A DNA stretch of 42,409 bases from Caballeronia calidae (lineage in GTDB: Bacteria; Pseudomonadota; Gammaproteobacteria; Burkholderiales; Burkholderiaceae). How positions within the stretch are numbered: position 1 is the first letter of the stretch; each line of letters begins with the position of its first letter. The notes beneath the pieces are model-generated. The model was not told the origin of the DNA and did no database searches. It was given only the letters and a program-made list of their open reading frames with translations. Made by a program: the position numbers and the translations under genes. Shown here piece by piece: positions 8,544-17,573 of this stretch. The stretch covers positions 1 through 42,409 of the forward strand of contig NZ_FCOX02000058.1 of assembly GCF_900044055.2 (NCBI RefSeq). Direction: 5' to 3'.

Positions 8544-9349
8544 GAACCCGTGTCATCACGGCAATCGTCCTGCTCGCTGTTCTCGTGCCGATCACGCTGT
8601 TCGCGCCGATCGGCGCGTTCGGGGCGCTGATCGGGTTCGTCGTCGTGTTCGCGGCGTGGGAGTGGGGCCGTCTGCTCAAGCTGAACGGGGCGGGGCCGGT
8701 GGCTTACGCGCTCGTCGCGGGGCTCGCGCTCATTCTCAGCACGTTTTTAGGCATCAAATCGACGCCGCTATACCAGATGGCCGCGATCTTCTGGGTGCTC
8801 GCCGGTCCCTACGCCTTGCTGCGCAAGCCCACGCTGGCTGCCCACGCATGGCGCGCGTTCCTGCTGTTCGCGGGAATCGTCGTGTTTCTTGCGTGCTGGC
8901 ACGCGGTCGTCGACGCGCGCACGCGTGGCGTGGCGTTCGTGCTATCGCTTCTGCTAGTAGTCTGGCTGGCTGATATAGGCGCATACTTCGCCGGAAAAGC
9001 GCTCGGCCGCCACAAACTCGCCCCGTCGATCAGCCCGGGCAAGACCTGGGAAGGCGCCATCGGCGGGTGGCTCGCCGTCATCGTCATCGGCGCGATCGCA
9101 GCCGCTACCGGCTTTTATGCGCCTACCGTGTTCACGGCTTTCGTCGGGCATCTCGGCTGGGATCGTTCCTTCGTCGCGCTTTCCGTGCTGGTCGCGTTCA
9201 GCGTGGTCGGCGACCTCTTCGAGTCATTGCTGAAGCGCCAGGCGGGCGTCAAGGATTCGAGCGGTCTCTTGCCGGGTCACGGCGGCGTCCTCGACCGCAT
9301 CGACGCACTGTTGCCTGTATTGCCGATTGCATTGCTCATGCTTGGCTAA
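8537..9349 (+). CDS. cdsA: Phosphatidate cytidylyltransferase (CDP-diglyceride synthase)
   Basis: 270 residues of mostly hydrophobic sequence with about seven to eight membrane segments. The enzyme makes CDP-diacylglycerol, the precursor of all major phospholipids. The CDS signature is present near the C-terminus: SLLKRQAGVKDSSGLLPGHG followed by GVLDRID. A second conserved block is SPGKTWEGAIGGW. The start ATG sits inside the end of uppS. dxr follows 18 bases later. Confidence 0.96.
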   Translation: MLRTRVITAIVLLAVLVPITLFAPIGAFGALIGFVVVFAAWEWGRLLKLNGAGPVAYALVAGLALILSTFLGIKSTPLYQMAAIFWVLAGPYALLRKPTLAAHAWRAFLLFAGIVVFLACWHAVVDARTRGVAFVLSLLLVVWLADIGAYFAGKALGRHKLAPSISPGKTWEGAIGGWLAVIVIGAIAAATGFYAPTVFTAFVGHLGWDRSFVALSVLVAFSVVGDLFESLLKRQAGVKDSSGLLPGHGGVLDRIDALLPVLPIALLMLG

Positions 9350-9367
9350 TCGGCTAGAGAAGAATTT

Positions 9368-10585
9368 ATGCAAAAACGTCTCACACTGCTCGGCTCCACG
9401 GGCTCGATCGGCGACAGTACGCTCGACGTCGTGGCGCGGCACCCGGACCGCTTCTCGGTCTATGCGCTCAGCGCCCATCGCAACGGCGACAAGCTCGTCG
9501 CCCAATGCCTGAAGTTCCAGCCCGAAGTCGCGGTCGTCGGCGACGCCGATACGGCTGCGCGCGTCGCGGCTGCGTTGCGCGCGCAAGGTTGCAAGACCGA
9601 AGTGACGCACGGCCCGGACGCGCTGGTCGAAGTGGCCCGTGCCGCGCAGTGCGATACGGTGGTGGCCGCCATCGTCGGCGCGGCGGGCCTCGCGCCGACG
9701 CTTGCCGCCGCGCGCGCCGGCAAGCGCATCCTGCTCGCGAACAAGGAAGCCCTCGTGATGTCCGGGCAGATCTTCATGGACGCGGTGCGCGACAACGGCG
9801 CGATCCTGCTGCCGGTCGACAGCGAGCACAACGCCGTATTCCAGTGCCTGCCGCCCTGCGCGGACAAGGAAGCGAAGCTGCACGGCGGCGTGTCGAAGAT
9901 CATCCTGACGGCATCCGGCGGCCCGTTCCGCACGCGCGAGCCCGCGACGCTCGTCAACGTGACGCCCGAAGAAGCGGTGAAGCACCCGAACTGGGCGATG
10001 GGCCGCAAGATCTCCGTCGATTCCGCGACGATGATGAACAAGGGCCTCGAAGTCATCGAGGCGCACTGGCTCTTCGATCTGCCCGGCTCGCGCATCGAGG
10101 TGCTGATCCATCCGCAGAGTGTGATCCATTCGATGGTCGCCTACGCCGACGGCTCGGTGCTCGCGCAGCTCGGCAATCCCGATATGCGCACGCCGATCGC
10201 CCACGCACTGGCGTATCCTGATCGTGTCGATTCGGGTGTCGCGCCGCTCGATCTCGCACAGATCGCCTCGCTCACGTTCGAAAAGCCCGATTTCGCGCGC
10301 TTCCCGTGCCTCGCGCTGGCCATCCAGGCGCTCGAAGCGGGCGGCATCGCGAGCGCCGCGCTGAATGCGGCGAACGAAATCGCGGTGGAAGCGTTCCTCG
10401 AGCGCCGCATCGGCTTCATGGCGATCGGTGGTGTGGTCGAGCGCGTGCTGTCCGCGTTGCCGAACACGAGCGCCGCCTCGCTCGACGACGTCCTCGCCGC
10501 CGACGCGAACGCGCGCCGTCTCGCCTCCCGTTTCGTCGCAGAGCTCACCGCGAGCGCGCCAGGCGCCGAACCCATCGCCCATTGA
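9368..10585 (+). CDS. dxr: 1-deoxy-D-xylulose 5-phosphate reductoisomerase
   Basis: 405 residues. It catalyses the first committed step of the MEP isoprenoid pathway, which supplies the prenyl units used by UppS. The NADPH-binding loop LLGSTGSIGDSTLD is at the N-terminus. Substrate and metal residues are in LPVDSEHNAVFQCL, ILTASGGPFR and KISVDSATMMNKGLEVIEAH. The C-terminal helical domain shows the conserved ALNAANEIAVEAFL. AGAAG precedes the ATG. The gene stops 7 bases before rseP. Confidence 0.97.
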   Translation: MQKRLTLLGSTGSIGDSTLDVVARHPDRFSVYALSAHRNGDKLVAQCLKFQPEVAVVGDADTAARVAAALRAQGCKTEVTHGPDALVEVARAAQCDTVVAAIVGAAGLAPTLAAARAGKRILLANKEALVMSGQIFMDAVRDNGAILLPVDSEHNAVFQCLPPCADKEAKLHGGVSKIILTASGGPFRTREPATLVNVTPEEAVKHPNWAMGRKISVDSATMMNKGLEVIEAHWLFDLPGSRIEVLIHPQSVIHSMVAYADGSVLAQLGNPDMRTPIAHALAYPDRVDSGVAPLDLAQIASLTFEKPDFARFPCLALAIQALEAGGIASAALNAANEIAVEAFLERRIGFMAIGGVVERVLSALPNTSAASLDDVLAADANARRLASRFVAELTASAPGAEPIAH

Positions 10586-10592
10586 GGCCGTC

Positions 10593-11987
10593 ATGAACTT
10601 TCTGACCGAAATCGTCGCCTTCGTCGTTGCGATAGGCGTGCTCGTCGTCGTCCACGAATTCGGTCACTACAGCGTCGCGCGTCTGTGCGGCGTGAAAGTG
10701 CTGCGTTTCTCGGTCGGCTTCGGCAAGCCGCTCGTGCAGTGGGTCAGCAAGAAGACCGGCGTCGAGTGGACCATCGCCGCGCTGCCGCTCGGCGGGTACG
10801 TGAAGATGCTCGACGAGCGCGAGGTCGACCCGGACAGCGGCCCCAAGATTCCGCCCGAAGATTTGCCGCGCGCGTTCAACCGGCAGAGCGTCGGCAAGCG
10901 CATCGCGATCGTCGCGGCGGGGCCCATCGCGAACTTCCTGCTCGCGATCGCGCTCTTCTCCGCGGTGTTCGCGGGCGGCGTGACCGAACCCGCGGCGATC
11001 GTGTCGCAGCCTGCGCCCGACACCGCGGCCGCGCGCGCGGGCTTCGAGGGCGGCGAAGCCATTTTGTCGATGCGCGACGCGCAAGGCGGCGAAACCGAGC
11101 CGATCCGCTCCTGGTCCGACTTGCGCTGGAAGCTGCTCGACGCATCGTTCGATCACCGCCGCATCGTGCTGACGGCGAAGACGCACGAAGGCACCTTCGA
11201 TTTCCCGGTGAGCGTCGCCGGCATCACCGACGCGGACGCCGATCAGGACTTCATGGACAAGCTCGGCTTCGCGCCGGGCGGCGGCACGCTGACGGTCGCG
11301 GGCGTCGAGGCGGGCAGCGCCGCGCAGAAGAGCGGGCTGAAGGCGGGCGATACGCTGCGCGCGATCGACGGCCGTTCGGTCGACAACGCGACAAGCTTCA
11401 TCGACTACGTGAAGGCGCACGGCGGCAAGCCGGTGACGCTCGTGATCGAGCGCGGCGCGGGCAACGGCGCCACGCGCGAGTCCGTGCAGATCGTGCCGGA
11501 CCTGAAGCGCGATGCGTCGACGGGCAAGGAAGTCGGCCGTATCGGCGCCGCGCTCGCGAATCAGCTGCCGACCGTGGACGTGCGTTACGGGCCGCTCGAA
11601 AGCCTGCGACTCGGCGTGAACCGCACGTGGGACATCAGCGTCTATTCGCTGCGCATGTTCGGGCGGATGATCGTCGGCGAGGCGTCGCTCAAGAATCTCT
11701 CCGGGCCGGTCACGATTGCCGACTACGCGGGGAAGAGCGCAAGGCTCGGTTTGGCGGCCTTCGTGTCGTTTCTCGCGCTCGTCAGCATCAGCCTCGGTGT
11801 GTTGAACTTGTTACCGATTCCGGTATTGGACGGTGGGCATCTGTTATATTATTTGGTTGAGGCTGTTACCGGCAAGGCCGTATCCGATCGCTGGCAGCTG
11901 GTTCTGCAAAGGGCGGGCCTGGTCTGCATCGTCGCGCTGTCGATGATCGCCCTGTTCAACGACCTCGCTCGTCTGATTCGTTTTTGA
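10593..11987 (+). CDS. rseP: Site-2 protease RseP (RIP metalloprotease)
   Basis: 464 residues. This inner-membrane zinc protease cleaves the anti-sigma factor RseA during the envelope stress response and clears remnant signal peptides. The zinc motif HEFGH is at residues 21-25 in the first membrane segment, and the third ligand lies in PVLDGGHLLYY near the C-terminus. PDZ-like sequence lies between (for example GSAAQKSGLKAGDTLRAIDG). The start MNFLTEIVAFV at 10593 puts HEFGH in the family position; the frame is open far upstream only as a shadow inside dxr. The gene is directly upstream of bamA, whose product state feeds the same stress response. Confidence 0.96.
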   Translation: MNFLTEIVAFVVAIGVLVVVHEFGHYSVARLCGVKVLRFSVGFGKPLVQWVSKKTGVEWTIAALPLGGYVKMLDEREVDPDSGPKIPPEDLPRAFNRQSVGKRIAIVAAGPIANFLLAIALFSAVFAGGVTEPAAIVSQPAPDTAAARAGFEGGEAILSMRDAQGGETEPIRSWSDLRWKLLDASFDHRRIVLTAKTHEGTFDFPVSVAGITDADADQDFMDKLGFAPGGGTLTVAGVEAGSAAQKSGLKAGDTLRAIDGRSVDNATSFIDYVKAHGGKPVTLVIERGAGNGATRESVQIVPDLKRDASTGKEVGRIGAALANQLPTVDVRYGPLESLRLGVNRTWDISVYSLRMFGRMIVGEASLKNLSGPVTIADYAGKSARLGLAAFVSFLALVSISLGVLNLLPIPVLDGGHLLYYLVEAVTGKAVSDRWQLVLQRAGLVCIVALSMIALFNDLARLIRF

Positions 11988-12064
11988 TCCACTTTCACAA
12001 TTTCTGGCGGCGTCTTTCGAGCGACCGCCGGAACGAATGCAGCTTTAAATACTGGGGAAGCACG

Positions 12065-14377
12065 TTGTTCAAACCTCATCGCTTTGTTCCTAAGACGGCT
12101 GTGGCCGCGGCATTGGCCGCAACGGGTATGGCAGCGCACGCCACCACGCCGTTCGTCGTGCAGGATATTCGGATCGACGGTCTCCAACGCATCGAACCGG
12201 GCTCCGTGTTCGCTTATCTGCCGATCAAGCAAGGCGACACGTTCACCGACGACAAGGCCTCCGAAGCGATTCGCGCGCTCTACGCGACGGGCTTCTTCAA
12301 CGACGTTCAGATTGCCACCGAAGGCAACGTGGTGATCGTCCAGGTGCAGGAGCGCCCGGCCATCTCCGCCATCGATTTCGCCGGCCTGCACGAGTTCGAC
12401 AAGGAAAACCTTACGAAGGCGCTGCGCTCGGTCGGTCTGTCGCAAGGCCGCTCGTACGACAAGGCGCTCGTCGACAAGGCGGAGCAGGAGCTCAAGCGCC
12501 AGTACCTCACGCGCGGCTACTACGCGGCGGAGGTGACCACCACCGTGACGCCGGTCGACCGCAACCGCGTCGCCATTCTGTTCTCGGTGGCCGAAGGTCC
12601 GAGCGCTAAGATCCGCCAGATCAACTTCGTCGGCAACAAGGCCGTGAGTTCGGGCACGCTGCTCGGCGAAATGCAGCTGTCCACGCCGAACTGGTTCTCG
12701 TGGTACACGAAGAGCGACCTCTACGCGAAGGAAAAGCTGACGGGCGACCTCGAGAACGTGCGCTCGTACTACCTGAACCGCGGCTACCTCGAGTTCAGCA
12801 TCGATTCCACGCAGGTGTCGATCTCGCCGGACAAGAAGGACATGTATCTGACGATCGCCGTGCACGAAGGCGAGCCGTACAAGATCAGCAGCGTCAAGCT
12901 GTCGGGCAATCTGCTCGACCGCGAGGCCGAGCTCAACAAGCTCATCAAGATCAAACCGGGCGAGCGTTTCTCGGCCGAGAAGCTGCAGTCCACGACCAAG
13001 GCGATCGTCGACAAGCTCGGCGAGTACGGCTATGCGTTCGCGCAGGTCAACGCGCAGCCGGAAATCGATCAGGCGAACCACACCGTGGCGCTCACGCTGC
13101 AGGTCGATCCGAGCCGCCGCGTGTATGTGCGGCGCGTGAACATCGTCGGCAATACGCGCACGCGCGACGAAGTGGTGCGCCGTGAAATGCGTCAGCTGGA
13201 GAGCTCGTGGTTCGATTCGAGCCGCCTCGGGCTGTCGAAGGACCGCATCAACCGTCTCGGCTACTTTACCGACGTCGACGTCACCACGACGCCTGTCGAA
13301 GGCACGAACGACCAGGTCGATGTCGACGTCAAGGTCGCGGAAAAGCCGACCGGCGCCATCACGCTGGGCGCGGGCTTCTCGTCGACGGACAAGGTGGTGC
13401 TGTCCGCGGGTGTATCGCAGGACAACGTGTTCGGCTCGGGCACGAGTCTCGCGGTCAACATCAACACCGCGAAGACCTACCGCACGCTGACCGTGACGCA
13501 GGTCGATCCGTACTTCACGATCGACGGCATCAAGCGCATCACCGACGCGTACTACCGCACGTATCAGCCGCTGTACTACTCGACCGATTCGAGCTTCAAG
13601 ATCATCACGATGGGTGCGGACACCAAGTTCGGCATCCCGTTCTCGGAGCAGGACACGGTGTTCTTCGGCGTGGGCGCCGAGCAGAACACCATGGACACGG
13701 ACAGCAACACGCCGCAGTCCTACATCAACTACGTGAACGAGTTCGGCCGCGTGGTGAACAACTATCCGCTGACGGTGGGCTGGTCGCGCGACAATCGAGA
13801 CAGCGCGCTGGTGCCGAGCCGCGGCTACTACATCCAGTCGAACGCGGAATACGGCACGCCGATCGGCAACACGACATACGCGAAGTTCGACGCGCAGTTC
13901 CAGTATTACTACTCGTTCGCGCGCGGCTTCGTGCTCGGCTTCAACCTGCAGGGCGGCTACGGCAAGGGCCTGCAAGGTCAGACGTACCCGATCTTCAAGA
14001 ACTACTACGCGGGTGGTATCGGTTCGGTGCGCGGCTACTCGCCGAGCTCGCTGGGTCCGCGTGACGCGAAGACGGGCGATCCGATCGGTGGCTCGCGCAT
14101 GGCGGTCGGCAATATCGAGCTGACGTTCCCGCTGCCGGGCACGGGCTACGACCGCACGCTGCGCGTCTTCACCTTCCTCGATGCCGGTAACGTCTGGGGC
14201 GACCCGAACCAGGGCGGCACGAGCGGCGGCGCGAACGGCTTGCGCTACGGCTACGGTGTGGGTCTCGCGTGGATCTCGCCGATCGGCCCGCTCAAGCTGA
14301 GCCTTGGCTTCCCGCTGCAGAAGCACGATGGCGACCAGTACCAGAAGTTCCAGTTCCAGATCGGTACGGCGTTCTAA
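12065..14377 (+). CDS. bamA: Outer membrane protein assembly factor BamA
   Basis: 770 residues from a TTG start. BamA is the essential beta-barrel insertase. A signal peptide (basic FKPHRFVPK, then an Ala-rich core ending near AAHATTPF) is followed by five POTRA domains, the first starting VVQDIRIDGLQRIEPGSVF. A C-terminal Omp85 barrel contains GSVRGYSPSSLGPRD, the family's VRGF/Y loop motif, and ends in a terminal Phe (FQIGTAF), the barrel recognition signal. No ATG lies before the signal peptide. TTG at 12065 has GGGGAAG at 12054-12060 and gives a proper signal peptide. The frame can be opened upstream only from another TTG, over the rseP stop. Confidence 0.95.
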   Translation: MFKPHRFVPKTAVAAALAATGMAAHATTPFVVQDIRIDGLQRIEPGSVFAYLPIKQGDTFTDDKASEAIRALYATGFFNDVQIATEGNVVIVQVQERPAISAIDFAGLHEFDKENLTKALRSVGLSQGRSYDKALVDKAEQELKRQYLTRGYYAAEVTTTVTPVDRNRVAILFSVAEGPSAKIRQINFVGNKAVSSGTLLGEMQLSTPNWFSWYTKSDLYAKEKLTGDLENVRSYYLNRGYLEFSIDSTQVSISPDKKDMYLTIAVHEGEPYKISSVKLSGNLLDREAELNKLIKIKPGERFSAEKLQSTTKAIVDKLGEYGYAFAQVNAQPEIDQANHTVALTLQVDPSRRVYVRRVNIVGNTRTRDEVVRREMRQLESSWFDSSRLGLSKDRINRLGYFTDVDVTTTPVEGTNDQVDVDVKVAEKPTGAITLGAGFSSTDKVVLSAGVSQDNVFGSGTSLAVNINTAKTYRTLTVTQVDPYFTIDGIKRITDAYYRTYQPLYYSTDSSFKIITMGADTKFGIPFSEQDTVFFGVGAEQNTMDTDSNTPQSYINYVNEFGRVVNNYPLTVGWSRDNRDSALVPSRGYYIQSNAEYGTPIGNTTYAKFDAQFQYYYSFARGFVLGFNLQGGYGKGLQGQTYPIFKNYYAGGIGSVRGYSPSSLGPRDAKTGDPIGGSRMAVGNIELTFPLPGTGYDRTLRVFTFLDAGNVWGDPNQGGTSGGANGLRYGYGVGLAWISPIGPLKLSLGFPLQKHDGDQYQKFQFQIGTAF

Positions 14378-14432
14378 GCGGCCCGCCGATGAACGCGAAC
14401 TTCATTCATTCAGACGTAACGTGAGGAACACT

Positions 14433-14984
14433 TTGGGAACCGGTAAGCATTCGAAACATATGGCGCTGGCGCTTGCGTTGTCGATGGTTCTCGGCCTGGG
14501 CACGGCGATGTCCGCCCGTGCTCAGGAGGCGCGCATCGCGGCGGTCAATTCCGACCGCATCCTGCGCGAATCGTCCGCGGCGAAGGCCGCGCAATCGAAG
14601 CTCGAGCAGGAATTCTCCAAGCGCGACAAGGCGTTGCAGGACATGGCGCAGCGCCTGAAGGCCATGTCGGACAACATCGACAAGAACGGTTCCTCGATGT
14701 CGCCGACCGACCGCGCGGCCCGCCAGCGCGATCTCTCGCAGCTCGACGCGGACTTCCAGCGCAAGCAGCGCGAGTTCCGCGAAGACCTGAACCAGCGCCG
14801 CAACGAAGAGCTCGCGGCGGTGCTGGACCGGGCCAACAAGGTCATCAAGCAGATCGCGGAGCAGCAGCACTATGACCTCATCGTGCAGGAAGCGGTGTAC
14901 GTGAGCCCGCGCATCGACATCACGGACCAGGTGCTGAAGGCGCTGGCCGCGGGTGCGACCGGCACCGGCTCGAGCTCGAACTGA
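14433..14984 (+). CDS. skp: Periplasmic chaperone Skp/OmpH
   Basis: About 183 residues. The trimeric 'jellyfish' chaperone carries unfolded outer-membrane proteins to BamA. A signal peptide (MALALALSMVLGLGTAMSAR, then AQEAR) is followed by the short strand RIAAVNSDRILRES and a long charged helical hairpin typical of OmpH. TTG at 14433 is chosen because GAGGAA lies 4 bases upstream and it supplies the Lys residues needed before the hydrophobic core. ATG at 14460 would leave a signal peptide without basic residues. The longer frame open from 14304 overlaps bamA and is discarded. Confidence 0.9.
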   Translation: MGTGKHSKHMALALALSMVLGLGTAMSARAQEARIAAVNSDRILRESSAAKAAQSKLEQEFSKRDKALQDMAQRLKAMSDNIDKNGSSMSPTDRAARQRDLSQLDADFQRKQREFREDLNQRRNEELAAVLDRANKVIKQIAEQQHYDLIVQEAVYVSPRIDITDQVLKALAAGATGTGSSSN

Positions 14985-15000
14985 CGAGGACTGAAACGAG

Positions 15001-16104
15001 ATGGCATCAGGCATGGCGATCACGCTCGACGAACTGGTAAAGCGCTTCGGCGGCGAGGTGGTCGGCGATGGCGCGCACGCAGTCGGGAGTCTTGCGCCCC
15101 TCGACAAGGCAGGCCCCGCGCAGCTCGCGTTTCTCGCGAATCAGAAATATTTGCCGCAGGTGGAAACGACGCGCGCGGGCGCGGTGCTGATTTCCCCCGC
15201 CGATCTCGAGAAGCTGACGAATCGCGCGGGCAGTAATTTCATCGTCACGCCGAATCCCTACGCTTATTTCGCGCGTGTCGCGCAGGCGTTCATCGATCTC
15301 GCCACGCCCAAGGCCACGCCGGGCGTGCATCCCACCGCTTATATCGATCCTGCAGCGAAGGTCGCGGCGAGCGCCGTGATCGGGCCGCACGTGACGGTGG
15401 AGGCGGGCGCGGTCATCGGCGAGCGCGTGAAGCTCGATGCGGGCGTGGTCGTCGGGCGCGGCGTGAAGCTCGGCGATGACGTGCATCTGTATCCCAACGT
15501 CACCATCTATCACGGCTGCAAGCTCGGCGCGCGGGTGATCGTGCACGCGGGCTCGGTGATCGGCGCGGACGGCTTCGGCTTCGCGCCGGACTTCGTGGGC
15601 GAGGGCGATGCGCGCACCGGAAGCTGGGTGAAGATTCCGCAGGTCGGCGCGGTCGATATCGCCGACGACGTGGAAATCGGGGCGAACACCACGATCGACC
15701 GCGGCGCGATGGCCGACACCGTCATCGAGGAATGCGTGAAAATCGACAATCTCGTGCAGATCGGCCATAACTGCCGCATCGGCGCGTACACGGTGATCGC
15801 CGGCTGCGCGGGCGTCGCGGGCAGCACGAGTATCGGCAAGCATTGCATGATCGGCGGTGCGGTCGGCATCGCGGGCCACGTGACGCTCGCGGATTACGTG
15901 ATCGTCACGGCGCAGTCGGGCGTTTCGAAGTCGCTGCTGAAGCCCGGCATGTACACGAGCGCGTTTCCGGCCGTGCCGCACGCTGACTGGAACAAAAGCG
16001 CGGCGATCATGCGCAATCTCGACAAGATGCGCGAGCGTATCAAGGCGCTGGAAACGGCGCTTGCCGATGCGGGCAAGCGCGACGATCAGAGCGGCGGCGC
16101 ATGA
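15001..16104 (+). CDS. lpxD: UDP-3-O-(3-hydroxyacyl)glucosamine N-acyltransferase LpxD
   Basis: 367 residues, third step of lipid A synthesis. The N-terminal uridine-binding domain (ITLDELVKRFGGEVVGDGAH, LAFLANQKYL) is followed by a left-handed beta-helix of hexapeptide repeats. The catalytic His region is VQIGHNCRIGAYTVIAGCAG and a C-terminal helix ends the protein. The ATG at 15001 has GAGGA about 10 bases upstream. An in-frame ATG at 15013 (MAITLDEL) matches the usual family N-terminus and could be the real start. It lies in the skp-lpxD-fabZ-lpxA-lpxB order standard for proteobacteria. Confidence 0.95.
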   Translation: MASGMAITLDELVKRFGGEVVGDGAHAVGSLAPLDKAGPAQLAFLANQKYLPQVETTRAGAVLISPADLEKLTNRAGSNFIVTPNPYAYFARVAQAFIDLATPKATPGVHPTAYIDPAAKVAASAVIGPHVTVEAGAVIGERVKLDAGVVVGRGVKLGDDVHLYPNVTIYHGCKLGARVIVHAGSVIGADGFGFAPDFVGEGDARTGSWVKIPQVGAVDIADDVEIGANTTIDRGAMADTVIEECVKIDNLVQIGHNCRIGAYTVIAGCAGVAGSTSIGKHCMIGGAVGIAGHVTLADYVIVTAQSGVSKSLLKPGMYTSAFPAVPHADWNKSAAIMRNLDKMRERIKALETALADAGKRDDQSGGA

Positions 16105-16251
16105 GTGCCGCGCCTCGTCGGACGAAGAACAGAACCACAAGCAAGAGCGGGCCGCGTCGCACCGCCTGAGCGACCCAGCAATCCCGGGCGGGCGTCCGGT
16201 ATGGCCCGCCATCCTATATCCGCGCCCGACGCGCGCGTGAGCAGAACGACC

Positions 16252-16710
16252 ATGAGCACAGAAAAAATCAATCTCGACATCCACAAGATCCTCACGCTGC
16301 TGCCGCATCGCTATCCGATCCTGCTCGTGGATCGCGTGCTCGAACTCGAGCCGCACAAGAGCATCAAAGCGTTGAAGAACGTGTCGATCAACGAGCCGTA
16401 TTTCCAGGGCCACTTCCCGACGCGGCCGGTCATGCCGGGCGTGCTGATTCTCGAAGCGCTCGCGCAGACCGCGGCGCTCCTGACCTTCGCGGAAGAGCCG
16501 CACGATCCGACCAACACGCTCTACTACTTCGTCGGCATCGACGGCGCGCGCTTCAAGCGCGTGGTGGAGCCGGGCGATCAACTGATTCTCAACGTCAACT
16601 TCGAGCGGTACATGCGGGGCATCTGGAAGTTCAAGGCGCGCGCCGAAGTCGACGGCGTGACCGCCGCCGAAGCCGAGCTCATGTGTACCGTGAAGAACGC
16701 GGACGCCTAA
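16252..16710 (+). CDS. fabZ: 3-hydroxyacyl-[acyl-carrier-protein] dehydratase FabZ
   Basis: 152 residues. It dehydrates 3-hydroxyacyl-ACP in fatty-acid elongation, competing with LpxA and LpxD for hydroxyacyl-ACP. The hot-dog-fold signatures are LLPHRYPILLVDRVLE, then GHFPTRPVMPGVLILEALAQ with the catalytic His and Glu. The start MSTEKINLDIHKIL at 16252 is the family N-terminus. The open frame from 16105 adds 49 residues without similarity. 147 bases separate it from lpxD. Confidence 0.96.
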   Translation: MSTEKINLDIHKILTLLPHRYPILLVDRVLELEPHKSIKALKNVSINEPYFQGHFPTRPVMPGVLILEALAQTAALLTFAEEPHDPTNTLYYFVGIDGARFKRVVEPGDQLILNVNFERYMRGIWKFKARAEVDGVTAAEAELMCTVKNADA

Positions 16711-16773
16711 GCGCACTTGCGTGCATCCGCGTTCACCGCAACAAGCAGCACGAACAGTACAGGCGAAAAACGC

Positions 16774-17562
16774 ATGAGCAAGATTCACCCCACCGCGATC
16801 ATCGAGCCGGGCGCTCAACTCGACGAGTCCGTCGAGATCGGACCTTACGCGATCGTCGGTTCGCACGTCGTGATCGGCGCGGGCACGACCGTCGGTTCGC
16901 ACAGCGTGATCGAAGGCCACACGACGATCGGCCGCGACAACCGCATCGGCCATTACGCGTCGGTCGGCGGCCGTCCGCAGGACATGAAGTACAAGGGCGA
17001 GCCGACGCGCCTCGAAATCGGCGACCGCAACACCATCCGCGAATTCACGACGCTGCATACCGGCACGTCGCAGGATCAGGGCCTCACGTCCATCGGCAGC
17101 GACTGCTGGATCATGGCGTACGTGCACGTCGGTCATGATTGCCGTCTCGGCGACAACGTCATCATGTCGAGCAACGCGCAACTGGCGGGGCACGTGATCG
17201 TCGGCGATCACGCGATCATCGGCGGGATGTCGGGCGTGCATCAGTTCGTGCGCATCGGCGCGCATTCGATGCTCGGCGGCGCCTCGGCGCTCGTGCAGGA
17301 CGTGCCGCCGTTCGTCATCGCGGCGGGCAACAAGGCGGAGCCGCACGGCATCAACGTCGAAGGCCTGCGCCGGCGCGGCTTCACGCCCGAGGCCATCTCG
17401 GCCCTGCGCTCGGCGTATCGCATCGTCTACAAGAGCGGTCTGTCGCTCGAAGAGGCGAAGGCGCAGCTCAAGGAACTGAGCACGGCAGGCGGCGAGGGCG
17501 ACGAGCCCGTCAAGGCATTCTCGGACTTCATCGCGGCGTCGCAGCGCGGCATCATCCGCTAG
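16774..17562 (+). CDS. lpxA: UDP-N-acetylglucosamine acyltransferase LpxA
   Basis: 262 residues, the same length as E. coli LpxA. First step of lipid A synthesis: transfer of a 3-hydroxyacyl chain to UDP-GlcNAc. Hexapeptide repeats begin at SKIHPTAIIEPGAQLDESVE. The catalytic His region is YVHVGHDCRLGDNVIMSSNA, and GGMSGVHQFVRIGAHSMLGG follows. The C-terminal helical domain binds ACP. The start MSKIHPTAII at 16774 is chosen over the open frame from 16717. lpxB begins 12 bases after the stop. Confidence 0.97.
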   Translation: MSKIHPTAIIEPGAQLDESVEIGPYAIVGSHVVIGAGTTVGSHSVIEGHTTIGRDNRIGHYASVGGRPQDMKYKGEPTRLEIGDRNTIREFTTLHTGTSQDQGLTSIGSDCWIMAYVHVGHDCRLGDNVIMSSNAQLAGHVIVGDHAIIGGMSGVHQFVRIGAHSMLGGASALVQDVPPFVIAAGNKAEPHGINVEGLRRRGFTPEAISALRSAYRIVYKSGLSLEEAKAQLKELSTAGGEGDEPVKAFSDFIAASQRGIIR

Positions 17563-17573
17563 CACGCTGCCCG

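Noticed and set aside
11849..14326. An 825-codon minus-strand open frame opposite bamA
   Set aside because: Shadow of bamA; low-complexity Arg/Val/Asp-rich translation with no recognisable domain.
15007..17565. An 852-codon minus-strand open frame opposite lpxD-fabZ-lpxA
   Set aside because: It spans three clear genes and their gaps on the other strand; the His/Arg/Asp-rich product is typical of reading hexapeptide-repeat genes backward.
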